Positions 35,718 to 43,259 of a stretch of 55,760 bases of DNA are shown piece after piece (the first letter of the stretch is position 1; each line of letters opens with the position of its first letter). Below the pieces are notes generated by a model. That model was not told the origin of the DNA, made no database searches, and worked only from the letters and a program-made list of their open reading frames with translations. Source of the DNA: Bacteriovoracaceae bacterium UBA4573 (GTDB lineage Bacteria > Bdellovibrionota > UBA1018 > UBA923); assembly GCA_002387735.1 (NCBI GenBank), contig DGKJ01000069.1, forward strand, positions 1 through 55,760. Direction: 5' to 3'. Position numbers and translations under genes: made by a program.

Positions 35718-37322
35718 ATGGGTATTCGGTCCTTTCTTTTTCGAACGATTTTTCAAGTCGCATTAGTTCTGGCGTTCGCGTTCCCCCCCTTGGCGCGAGG
35801 CTCCGACGAAGAAGCTGACATTATTGATGTCGTAAGCCGTTTCACAGTTCAAATTCTCAACACCAGCAGCAGTATATTCGCTCCAGAAAATCAAAACTCC
35901 CACGGGTCGGGTTTTATCGCGGAACTCAATGAAGAACGGGGCCTGGTTTTCACTAATCGACATGTTATTTCTGGGAGCGAGTACGAGGCACAAAAAATTG
36001 AAATCGCCTTTCCCACCGGCAAACAGGGAGAGCGCCCAGAAATCATACAGGCTAAAATTATTTTCGTAAGTCCGGTGACAGATTTCGCCGTTCTAGAGTT
36101 TCCAACAAAGTCTCTGAAAAGATCAAAAAAATACCTAAGAGTGGCGAAGTTCGCGAGTGTTCCGGAAAGCAATCTTTTAACACTTCAAGGTTTGCATGTA
36201 ATGGCGTTTGGTCACCCATTCGAGGGCAATGACATCTCGACTTTCGGTACCGTGAGCGGAAAATGGGAAGACTCCAGTGGCAGTTCCATTCAAATCGATG
36301 CCGCTATCAACCCTGGCAATTCCGGTGGTCCTCTCATTGAGCTTCAATCTCAATCAGTGATCGGTATGAACACCGCTATCATCGAGGGCGCCAACAGCGT
36401 TGGTTTCGCAATACCAATGGTTCGATTGCTAGAAGATTTCAACAGCTGGCGAGAGGATTCCACGTTCGCCCGAAATCGAATTGTTTTGGCAGATCTGACG
36501 GCAGTCGGTGAAGGCTTTCTCAAGCGCCTGGGTTATGATCGACACATTAGGGCTAAGTACGATCGTAAATACTTTCACCGCAATAAATCTGCCATATTTG
36601 TAGATGACATTTCGGCGAAGAGCCGGCTCAAAGTCGGCGACATCTTGCTGGAACTCAATGATCAGCCAATTGATGGCAAAACCGATCAATTTCGGCGCTT
36701 GCTTGCGCGAGCAAAAAACGAAGTAAAGTTTCTCGTTTTAAGAGCAGGAAAGATTGTCGAAATCATGGAACCGATCATAGAAATTGGTTTGGAAAACAGT
36801 AAAAGAACTACTGATTTCGTGGCGATTTCTGGGATCGTATTCCGAAACTACAACTCGCTCGAAGCTTGGCGACTCACCGGTCAAGAAGCGGGAGTATACA
36901 TTGACGGAGTAATTCCCGACACTACCGGCGACGAAGTCGATGCCCCTCTTCATTCTGCCCGCCTAAGGGGAATCATTATCGCACACCAGATGCACGAGAT
37001 TACTACAATTGCTGACCTTAAAAAACTTCTACCGAAAATCAAAAAAGTGTCGCTCCTTCAAATGCTGCTGCACCCACCAGTTATAAAATTCAGCGAAGAT
37101 GGGCCAAGCATCGCAATTGAAGACAAAGTTTCGGGCAAAAACTTAGTTGCCGCCTACAAAGAAGTGTATCCGCTTTCAGTCGACGAAGTGTTCACCGACA
37201 AGGAATTTGACGTCGAAAAAATGAAAGCAGAATTCGACTTCGACAGCGTGAAGCCCGGCAAACGCAAGTGGCGAACCTGGTTGAACTGCAATCAAATCGT
37301 TGGTGCCCGCTCAAAGAAGTAG
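35718..37322 (+). CDS. Exported HtrA/DegP-like serine protease
   Basis: 534 residues from ATG 35718 (GGGGGT just upstream). Signal peptide MGIRSFLFRTIFQVALVLAFAFPPLARG. Chymotrypsin-like domain with an intact triad: H82 (FTNRHVIS), D122 (TDFAVLEF) and S202 in NPGNSGGP. A PDZ-like domain follows at about residues 290-350 (IFVDDISAKSRLKVGDILLELND), and a less clear second one at about 400-440. The C-terminal 100 residues are not recognised. It is probably a periplasmic quality-control protease; the specific ortholog (DegP, DegS, DegQ) cannot be assigned. An earlier opening at 35676 is possible but lacks SD support. Confidence 0.88.
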   Translation: MGIRSFLFRTIFQVALVLAFAFPPLARGSDEEADIIDVVSRFTVQILNTSSSIFAPENQNSHGSGFIAELNEERGLVFTNRHVISGSEYEAQKIEIAFPTGKQGERPEIIQAKIIFVSPVTDFAVLEFPTKSLKRSKKYLRVAKFASVPESNLLTLQGLHVMAFGHPFEGNDISTFGTVSGKWEDSSGSSIQIDAAINPGNSGGPLIELQSQSVIGMNTAIIEGANSVGFAIPMVRLLEDFNSWREDSTFARNRIVLADLTAVGEGFLKRLGYDRHIRAKYDRKYFHRNKSAIFVDDISAKSRLKVGDILLELNDQPIDGKTDQFRRLLARAKNEVKFLVLRAGKIVEIMEPIIEIGLENSKRTTDFVAISGIVFRNYNSLEAWRLTGQEAGVYIDGVIPDTTGDEVDAPLHSARLRGIIIAHQMHEITTIADLKKLLPKIKKVSLLQMLLHPPVIKFSEDGPSIAIEDKVSGKNLVAAYKEVYPLSVDEVFTDKEFDVEKMKAEFDFDSVKPGKRKWRTWLNCNQIVGARSKK

Positions 37323-37382
37323 CGGATATACGCACAGCGCCTAACGCCAATAGTCGTAACTTATTAAAGATATTCAAGAATT

Positions 37383-37411
37383 TTGCACGACCGATTTAGG
37401 TATGGTATTGC
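37383..37411 (+). promoter_or_regulatory. mglA: Candidate promoter upstream of mglA
   Basis: TTGCAC at 37383-37388, 17-bp spacer and TATTGC at 37406-37411, 78 bp before the mglA start. The -10 is a poor match, so this is tentative. Confidence 0.3.
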
Positions 37412-37488
37412 CTTATTGTTCTAGGTGATCCCAAACGGGGCCACCACGACACCGACTGAGATTTTGCAACTTGTAATAATTACAACGA

Positions 37489-38073
37489 ATGGCGTTCATT
37501 AACTATAATACTAAAGAGATCAACTGTAAGATTGTCTATTACGGTTGCGGCCTGAGTGGGAAGACCACGAATCTTCAGCATATCTACGATCAGACGTCTA
37601 CGGCTGGAAAAGGCAAGCTGATCAGCCTTTCCAGCGAAAACGAACGCACATTGTTCTTTGATTTCCTGCCTTTGGACGTGGGCGAAGTGCGCGGCATGAA
37701 AACGCGTTTTCATCTTTACACTATTCCCGGGCAAAGTTTTTACGAAGTCTCGCGCCAATTCATTCTGAAAGGCGTTGATGGCATAGTATTTGTAATAGAT
37801 TCCCAAAGAGAGAGGTTGGAGGCAAACCTCGAAAGCTATGAGAGTCTCGAAGCAAATCTCGAAATTCAAGGATACGATGTCCGCAAAATTCCTGTCGTTC
37901 TACAGTTCAACAAAAGAGACCTTCCTTCCGCTGTTCCTATTGTTGAACTCTCACAAACTTTCAATCGCTTGGGTGCGCCCGAATTCGAAGCGGTGGCGCA
38001 CAAAGGCTTAGGCGTCTTTGAAACTCTGACCGAAATAACCAAAATGGTCCTATTGGATCTGAAAGGTGGCTAG
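37489..38073 (+). CDS. mglA: Small Ras-like GTPase MglA (cell polarity switch)
   Basis: 194 residues, same length as Myxococcus MglA and close over the whole protein as recalled: MAFINYNTKEINCKIVYYG at the start, P-loop G19-CGLSGK-T26-TN, FFDFLPLDVGEVRGMKTRFHLYTIPGQ (switch I/II; TIPGQ replaces the usual DxxGQ as in MglA) and the G4 motif NKRD. MglA sets the leading pole in Myxococcus and affects prey entry and pili in Bdellovibrio. No MglB (GAP) gene is adjacent. No Shine-Dalgarno is visible before the ATG. Confidence 0.95.
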   Translation: MAFINYNTKEINCKIVYYGCGLSGKTTNLQHIYDQTSTAGKGKLISLSSENERTLFFDFLPLDVGEVRGMKTRFHLYTIPGQSFYEVSRQFILKGVDGIVFVIDSQRERLEANLESYESLEANLEIQGYDVRKIPVVLQFNKRDLPSAVPIVELSQTFNRLGAPEFEAVAHKGLGVFETLTEITKMVLLDLKGG

Positions 38074-38082
38074 GTAAGCGAG

Positions 38083-38124
38083 GATCGCGACACCTGGTCA
38101 TTAGGGGCCGAAGTGTCGACGATC
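38083..38124 (+). other. 11-bp imperfect inverted repeat between mglA and the dksA-like gene
   Basis: GATCG-CGACAC (38083-38093) pairs with GTGTCG-A-CGATC (38113-38124) with one bulged A; loop of 19 nt. No T-run follows. It lies 10 bp past the mglA stop and 93 bp before the dksA-like start, so it could stabilise the mglA 3' end or bind a dimeric regulator. Confidence 0.45.
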
Positions 38125-38216
38125 ACAGTAAAGTAGTAATCGTATTAACACGACACAACAACAACGCTGTATGGAGCCGCGCCGCGAGGCACGGCAAGCA
38201 GATGGTAAGGGGGACT

Positions 38217-38624
38217 ATGAAAAAGGAAGTTCTGAAGCGTTTTAAGAAGTTGTTTGAACAGCAGAAAGCGAACGTGTTGTATAACGATCGCGTCATTCGT
38301 GACGATTTCCACGTGAAAGATGACGACCGAATGGACGACATCGACCAAGCTTCAAGCGACGTGGAACAGTCCATGCGCATGCGTTTGAGAAATCGCGAAG
38401 TATTGCTCATCAAAAAAATTGATGAAGCATTAAAACGCATCGAAGAAGGGACTTTCGGTCTCTGCCACGCATGCGAAAACGAAATCGAATTCCGACGCTT
38501 GGAGGCCCGACCAACGGCCACTCTTTGCATATCTTGCAAAGAAGACGAAGAGCGCAAAGAACTGCACAACGCCGACGGCCGCAGGCACAAGAGTCTGGGC
38601 ACGGCTATGACGCGGTTCGGCTGA
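38217..38624 (+). CDS. DksA/TraR-family zinc-finger transcription factor
   Basis: 135 residues from ATG 38217 (AAGGGGG about 7 bp upstream). Long N-terminal helices with an acidic stretch (DDDRMDDIDQASSD), then LRNREVLLIKKIDEALKRI, and a C4 zinc finger C83-HA-C86 ... C104-IS-C107. This is the DksA layout: the coiled coil enters the RNA polymerase secondary channel and, with ppGpp, adjusts promoter activity. An upstream in-frame opening adds 5 residues but has no SD. A strong terminator lies 48 bp downstream, so transcription likely ends here. Confidence 0.9.
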   Translation: MKKEVLKRFKKLFEQQKANVLYNDRVIRDDFHVKDDDRMDDIDQASSDVEQSMRMRLRNREVLLIKKIDEALKRIEEGTFGLCHACENEIEFRRLEARPTATLCISCKEDEERKELHNADGRRHKSLGTAMTRFG

Positions 38625-38671
38625 GATTCGAATTTTGAAGTGCTGATCTCCACGGATGGAGTGACTGACAT

Positions 38672-38720
38672 GCTGGTGCTTGGGGGAACGGACGCCTCCC
38701 AGCACCAGCGCCTGTTTTTT
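38672..38720 (+). terminator. Rho-independent terminator after the dksA-like gene
   Basis: GCTGGTGCT at 38672-38680 pairs with AGCACCAGC at 38701-38709 (9 perfect bp, with inner GGGGG/CCTCC pairing across a bulge), followed by GCCTGTTTTTT. Confidence 0.85.
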
Positions 38721-38773
38721 ACGGAATCAAATTCCGTATTCCAACACGCTTTGAAGTGCGTCAACCGAACGAA

Positions 38774-38953
38774 TCACTGCGTTGCGGTCGACCTCTGTAG
38801 AACCAACCCCTGAAAGCCAATCCCCCCCACAGTAATCCCGGTATTAACCTTAACTTTCGACTGCTCACGAAAACGGCGTATGCGCGCCATCGAAAATGCC
38901 ATTTCAGAACTGAAAAAACCCAGAAAAACGAATAAAACTAGCGCCTTGTTCAT
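38774..38953 (-). CDS. Possible exported micropeptide, 59 residues
   Basis: From ATG 38953: MNKALVLFVFLGFFSSEMAFS is a credible signal peptide with cleavage after SMA, followed by a basic, Gly-containing mature segment (RIRRFREQSKVKVNTGITVGGIGFQG...). No Shine-Dalgarno, no known family; it may be spurious. It converges on the dksA-like gene. Confidence 0.3.
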   Translation of the reverse strand: MNKALVLFVFLGFFSSEMAFSMARIRRFREQSKVKVNTGITVGGIGFQGLVLQRSTATQ

Positions 38954-39064
38954 GGCGCCCCTATTAACGCATAACATCAAATGACTAAACTAAATGAGTC
39001 TACAATTAAATACGGGTGAGGCTGGTCCGGCTTTTGCTTTAGGGGTTGTCGCCAAACTGGGCTG

Positions 39065-39107
39065 GGTAGAAGGATCTACCTCCTTTTCGCAAGAAAGGAG
39101 GTGATCC
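39065..39107 (+). promoter_or_regulatory. SD-sequestering RNA hairpin with mutually exclusive alternative stem
   Basis: 39072-39086 (GGATCTACCTCCTTT) pairs with 39094-39107 (AAAGGAGGTGATCC): 14 bp with one bulged T. The right arm plus the preceding AG is AGAAAGGAGGTGATCC, complementary to the usual 16-nt 3' end of 16S rRNA, and ends 3 bp before the ATG at 39111. The left arm nearly equals that 16S tail itself. A second perfect hairpin, GGTAGA-AGGA-TCTACC (39065-39080), uses part of the left arm and cannot form at the same time, so the leader could switch between hidden and exposed SD. Confidence 0.8.
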
Positions 39108-39110
39108 CTT

Positions 39111-39248
39111 ATGAAAAATACCAAAGCGTATTTTACGTATCGGATCCAACTAGAAAAACTTAAGCAAAAGACGTGGGCGCTCATAGTCTTAGCCAAACTT
39201 TTGCCTTTTCTAGCATTGTTGTTTTCCAACTGCGTAGGACGATCGTGA
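39111..39248 (+). CDS. Small hydrophobic peptide of 45 residues behind a hidden SD
   Basis: Starts ATG 39111, ends TGA 39246-39248; too short for most gene callers. The peptide opens with a basic/polar segment (MKNTKAYFTYRIQLEKLKQK), followed by a hydrophobic helix (TWALIVLAKLLPFLALLF), then SNCVGRS. The single helix and charged start match a small inner-membrane peptide. Translation is supported by the extreme SD complementarity, which has no other nearby start codon. No known family. Type I toxins are the best match in form: small, one hydrophobic helix, SD masked in its own mRNA. I found no convincing antisense RNA promoter. Confidence 0.6.
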   Translation: MKNTKAYFTYRIQLEKLKQKTWALIVLAKLLPFLALLFSNCVGRS

Positions 39249-39319
39249 GGTGGGTCTCGGGTACAGCTTGACGCAAAAACCGGGGTCTCTCACGGGGAGA
39301 ACGGCTCAGTTTGGTTTCT

Positions 39320-40849
39320 TTACCGAATGAACTTAATGCGACCCAGGGCAAAGAAACACATCTTCAAAAGCAACCAACCATGTTTCCAACGGCTGATGTT
39401 AGTTTGACCGTAGGTTCGCTCGAGGTAGCGAATCGGAACCTCGGCGATTTCGAGGTTCAGTTTGGAGGCGCCGAAAATGAGATCGAAATCTCCGAATGGG
39501 TCGAAGTCACCGAAATAGGCGCGGCCTTCTTCTAAACGACGATAGTTATCACGGCTCAAAACTTTGGTCCCACACAACGTGTCCTTGAAACGCTGACCCA
39601 ATAGCCAGGTGAAGGCGTAACTAAAAAATTTATTACCAAGCAAATTAAGGGGGCGCATCGCTTCGCGCTCCATTTTATAAACCAAACGACAACCATTGAT
39701 GAATTCGCCGTGCCCGTCGCAATAGGCGTCTACAAACTTTGGAAGATCTTCCGGTGGTACCGTAAGGTCGGCGTCGAGAATTAAAAACAAGTTACCGTCT
39801 GCGTGCGCATAGCCTTTTCTGCAAGCATCGCCTTTACCCTTGCCTGGCTGCTTAAAGGCCCGAACCGGAAACGGTTTAGGAATAGATGGGTCGTTAATCA
39901 CCCGTTGAATTTCGCCCCAGGTATCGTCGGTTGAATTTCCCTCAACAAAAACGATTTCGTACTTCTCTTTTCTTTCACTGGCAATTTGAGCCATACGACG
40001 CACCGCGGACTCGATATTACCTTGCTCATTGCGCGCTGGAATAATGACCGAAGCAAACACATTTTTCGGTTCAATCTTGTGTTCAGGTCGCGCAATCACA
40101 AAGTGAGTGCATCCGAGTCGCGAAAGCCCTGGGAGATTGCCCAATACTCGATTCATAAACCAAGAAATGGGACCCAAGTTCACTGGCATCAAACAACGAT
40201 AGCCCTGTTTTACTACTCGGTAATTCGAGAGTCGAAAGAGATTAGCAACGTCGGCAGCCGAGAGCCAGTTTTGATCGGCTTGAGGCATTTTTAAACGTAG
40301 TTTTTGGGCGATTCTAAACGGAAAAGCCCATAAAAAATTGTAATACACCGCAATAATTCGAGTGTGCGGGCGGCATAGCGGCGCCATTTTTTTTAAGGCC
40401 ACTTCAATATCTGACCAATAGCCCACCGTATTAACGAGCAAAATGGTGTCCACTCCTTCTGACATTTGGTGCAGCACAGTCGATGGAAGCTCAGATGTGC
40501 CATCCCAATATTCGACTGGATACTCGGTATGAGACCGTGCCTCTTCTACGGTCGAAAGATCGAGCTCAATACCCAATCCTTGGGCAGGCACGCACCCTGA
40601 AAGCAAGCGACCCACGCCATGCCCAATTTCCACAACTTTTCCGTTTTTGGGCACATGAAATGAAAACAGTTTTTCTAAATCTTTGTAATAAAAAGAATTT
40701 TTTTGAATCCAGGAAAATCGCGATCGACGGCGCAGCGCTGATGTGGTCGGAACCAGCGAATTCTGGCGTTGCGGCGAAGCTGCGGCGTCTCCCGGCTTAA
40801 GTGCGTTTGAATGGGTCGATACTGGCACTGTTACTTCTTTGTTACTCAT
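39320..40849 (-). CDS. Fusion of a methyltransferase-like domain and a GT2 glycosyltransferase
   Basis: 509 residues from ATG 40849. Residues about 55-240 form a Rossmann methyltransferase-like domain: VVEIGHGVGRLLSG (SAM loop), GIELDLSTVEEA, DTILLVNTVGYWSDIE. Residues about 265-509 form a GT2 (GT-A) glycosyltransferase: ASVIIPARNEQGNIESAV, IVFVEGNSTDDT, KGKGDACRKGY, the LILDADLTVPPEDL (DXD-type DAD) and GDFDPFGDFDLIFGASKL. The GT2 part resembles dolichyl/polyprenyl-phosphate sugar synthases but lacks C-terminal helices. It is divergent from the phosphatase gene (96 bp apart). An upstream TTG at 40888 is possible. Confidence 0.85.
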   Translation of the reverse strand: MSNKEVTVPVSTHSNALKPGDAAASPQRQNSLVPTTSALRRRSRFSWIQKNSFYYKDLEKLFSFHVPKNGKVVEIGHGVGRLLSGCVPAQGLGIELDLSTVEEARSHTEYPVEYWDGTSELPSTVLHQMSEGVDTILLVNTVGYWSDIEVALKKMAPLCRPHTRIIAVYYNFLWAFPFRIAQKLRLKMPQADQNWLSAADVANLFRLSNYRVVKQGYRCLMPVNLGPISWFMNRVLGNLPGLSRLGCTHFVIARPEHKIEPKNVFASVIIPARNEQGNIESAVRRMAQIASERKEKYEIVFVEGNSTDDTWGEIQRVINDPSIPKPFPVRAFKQPGKGKGDACRKGYAHADGNLFLILDADLTVPPEDLPKFVDAYCDGHGEFINGCRLVYKMEREAMRPLNLLGNKFFSYAFTWLLGQRFKDTLCGTKVLSRDNYRRLEEGRAYFGDFDPFGDFDLIFGASKLNLEIAEVPIRYLERTYGQTNISRWKHGWLLLKMCFFALGRIKFIR

Positions 40850-40945
40850 TTTCTCGGAAACATTGCCCTGACACAATCTTGTTCGCAATCTAATTACGAA
40901 AAGATAGGAAGGATTTATAAAAAGGACTAGTCATTAGGGGGTCTC

Positions 40946-42628
40946 ATGTATCTATCTAAAATATCTTTTTACACGATTTTACTTTTTGTAACGTTTTTCG
41001 CAGTTCCCAATACTAACGCAGCGGAGCGCCCGAAACTAGTCGTTTTCATCGCAATTGATCAGTTGCGCGCAGATTACCTAACCCGTTTTCGCGAATTCTT
41101 ACTTCCACCAGTACAAAAAAATGGGCTCCCGGGTGGATTTCGCTACTTCACTGACAAAGGCGCCTTTTACCCGACTGCTGAAACTGGGCACGGCACCAAC
41201 GTTACCGCGCCGGGTCATGCCACTCTTTCTACCGGAGCGCTTCCTTACACCCACGGAATCGTCGCTAATCGGTGGTTTGATTCCGAAACCAATCAAGTGG
41301 TTTATGGGTTGGAAGATCACAATTCTAAGGTGCTCACGCAAACCGACGCCCCCAAGGAAAAGGGCCGATCACCCAAAAATTTACTCTCAACCACCATATC
41401 TGACGAAATTAAGACCGCCTTCGGTGGAAAATCAATTGTCGGCACCGTGGCGATCAAGGACCGCGCCGCCATTCTCATGGGCGGGCACCGCGCGGATTAC
41501 GCACTTTGGTTTGACGACAAGATTCGAGGCTTAACTACCAGTTCCTACTACTCCAAAGAAATGAAACTGCCGCAGTGGGTGGAGCAATGGAACAAAACTA
41601 ATTGGATCGATAAAAACGTACCTCTAGCCTGGGAGCGCATGCTGCCACGAGGAGCCTACGCCTTTTCAACGCAAGCTCCGACCAAAAACGTTTATCAAAA
41701 TTACAAAGGACTCGGTCAGGAGTTTCCACACCAAATTGAAAAAGGCGGCGTAGCCTTTCAGGGAACTCCCTGGGGTTCGGCCTATGTGCTCGAAGCCGCG
41801 CTTGAAATGGCCTCGAAAACCGGAATGGGTAAAGATGAAATTACCGATTTCTTAGGGGTTGGAATTTCATCTTTCGATATTGCTGGCCACGCATTCGGAG
41901 CAAACTCCGAACAAATGCAGGATTTCTTTATTAGACAGGATCGCCTACTGGCGAGTTTCTTAAAAAAGCTTCAGCACACTGTGCCGGGCGGCCTCGCCTC
42001 GATTACTTTCGTGCTGACTGCCGATCACGGTGTTACCGAAATTCCTTCTATCGCTCAATCTGTCGGCATGCCGTTTAAAGCAATGGCGCCGGAAGATTTT
42101 TATGCCAAGGCTGAGAGCTTTTTAGAAAAAGAATTCGGTCTTAATCGGAAAAATAAACCAGTCGCATACATTAGCGAAAACAACCTCTATCTCAACACTA
42201 AGGAACTCGTGGTCAATAAATTAGACCCCGAAGTCGTAGCACAAAAGTTGGCTCGCTGGCTCGCGACGCAGCCCTGTTTTGGCATGGCCTACACCAAGTG
42301 GGAATTATTGGCAGGTAAACACGCCAATTTACATTTTTCGAAACGCTTGGCAACTAGCACACACGCGGTGCGTTCGGGTGACGTGGTTTATTCGACAACA
42401 GGAATTTGCCCACAATACGAACATTACGGGGTTCAAGGCGCTGAACACGGACATAGTTACACTCACGACGCTTCGGTACCAATCATGATTGTCGGCAAGT
42501 CGTTTAAACCTGGCCGCTATTTTCAAAAGGCTACGCTCGCGGACATCGCCCCGACCATCGCTGCCTCGGTAGGAGTCTCACCAACGACTGGATCCGAAGG
42601 CAGGGTATTAGCTGAAATTATCCGTTGA
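40946..42628 (+). CDS. Exported alkaline-phosphatase-superfamily hydrolase
   Basis: 560 residues, with a signal peptide MYLSKISFYTILLFVTFFAVPNTNA. Metal-binding and nucleophile region: FIAIDQLRADYLTRF and ETGHGTNVTAPGHATLSTGALPYTHG; later ADHGVTEIPS (the C-terminal metal-binding Asp/His) and HGHSYTHDASVPIMIVGK. Matches the type I phosphodiesterase/phosphatase (PafA-like) group acting on phosphomonoesters in the periplasm. Start ATG has AGGGGG at 40936-40941. The 3' end overlaps the convergent gene by 11 bp. Confidence 0.9.
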   Translation: MYLSKISFYTILLFVTFFAVPNTNAAERPKLVVFIAIDQLRADYLTRFREFLLPPVQKNGLPGGFRYFTDKGAFYPTAETGHGTNVTAPGHATLSTGALPYTHGIVANRWFDSETNQVVYGLEDHNSKVLTQTDAPKEKGRSPKNLLSTTISDEIKTAFGGKSIVGTVAIKDRAAILMGGHRADYALWFDDKIRGLTTSSYYSKEMKLPQWVEQWNKTNWIDKNVPLAWERMLPRGAYAFSTQAPTKNVYQNYKGLGQEFPHQIEKGGVAFQGTPWGSAYVLEAALEMASKTGMGKDEITDFLGVGISSFDIAGHAFGANSEQMQDFFIRQDRLLASFLKKLQHTVPGGLASITFVLTADHGVTEIPSIAQSVGMPFKAMAPEDFYAKAESFLEKEFGLNRKNKPVAYISENNLYLNTKELVVNKLDPEVVAQKLARWLATQPCFGMAYTKWELLAGKHANLHFSKRLATSTHAVRSGDVVYSTTGICPQYEHYGVQGAEHGHSYTHDASVPIMIVGKSFKPGRYFQKATLADIAPTIAASVGVSPTTGSEGRVLAEIIR

Positions 42629-43259
42629 GCCCACGAATGACTTGCAGCCACCCTAGAGTTTTTCGGACCGCTCGGACAAAGGCGTGATGATCTTCCAAAA
42701 CTTCTTTGTCTAGACGTTTGCGCTCTACGTGAAGTGGCGGACGCACCCACGCGCGCTCGGGAACTCGATGAGTAGAAAACTGCTTGAACTGCGACAAGTA
42801 GCCGGGGTCTTTAAGGATAGCGACATTAGGGGAAGCAGATCGCTGAAAGAAAAGAGAATCGATTTTTAGTGGCCCGACACTCGACCCTTTCGTGGCCAGG
42901 AATAGCTGAATAATGCCGGAAGGCAATCGATGGGCCATGCCAAACGCTATTCCTATAAACCGATCGTCGGAATCGAATGCCACATAAAGCGTGCGGGAAA
43001 GATTGGTCGAATCTAAGTCTTTGCCGAAATCAACGCCGGATATTTTTTTAAGTTTTTGCTGAACTTTTTTGTTTGAAAGGGCTGCGCTAGTGATTTCTCG
43101 AATTTCGTATCTTTTTAAATCGGGGTACATTCGGCGAAGATCGGCGTCGACCATTTCCAAAACGGGTGACACCGTTTGAATCTCGTAGGACCAGGCCGAT
43201 CGCTCGACCTTCGCGAATGCAAAGAGCGAAAAAACTAAAACTAGAACAATGCTTTTCAA
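42618..43259 (-). CDS. Exported protein co-translated with ftsZ, possibly FMN-binding-like
   Basis: 213 residues starting at TTG 43259, which overlaps the ftsZ stop (TTGA). Signal peptide MKSIVLVLVFSLFAFAKVERSAWS. The middle section (LYVAFDSDDRFIGIAFGMAHRL, then ILKDPGYLSQF) faintly resembles FMN-binding-domain proteins of the RnfG/NqrC type, but no Thr-FMN attachment motif is certain. It could be redox-related or of unknown function. Being the fourth gene of ftsQ-ftsA-ftsZ on the minus strand suggests a division or envelope role. Confidence 0.65.
   Translation of the reverse strand: MKSIVLVLVFSLFAFAKVERSAWSYEIQTVSPVLEMVDADLRRMYPDLKRYEIREITSAALSNKKVQQKLKKISGVDFGKDLDSTNLSRTLYVAFDSDDRFIGIAFGMAHRLPSGIIQLFLATKGSSVGPLKIDSLFFQRSASPNVAILKDPGYLSQFKQFSTHRVPERAWVRPPLHVERKRLDKEVLEDHHAFVRAVRKTLGWLQVIRGLNG

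Larger units (their letters stand above)
38625..39110. other. Intergenic stretch of 486 bp
   Basis: Between the dksA-like gene and the small ORF. It holds the dksA terminator (38672-38720), a second short hairpin ACGGAAT-CAA-ATTCCGT (38721-38737), a possible minus-strand exported micropeptide (38774-38953), a TACAAT hexamer at 39001 that could be a -10 box, and the leader with the SD-sequestering hairpin. No larger gene is supported. Confidence 0.7.

Noticed and set aside
39065..39110. A remnant 16S rRNA 3' end
   Set aside because: Only the terminal 14-16 nt resemble 16S; the bases before it do not match the conserved rRNA tail, and the two copies are inverted, which fits a hairpin better.
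39245..39293. GTGAG/CTCAC pairing downstream of the small ORF as a terminator
   Set aside because: Only 5 bp over a long loop and no T-run.
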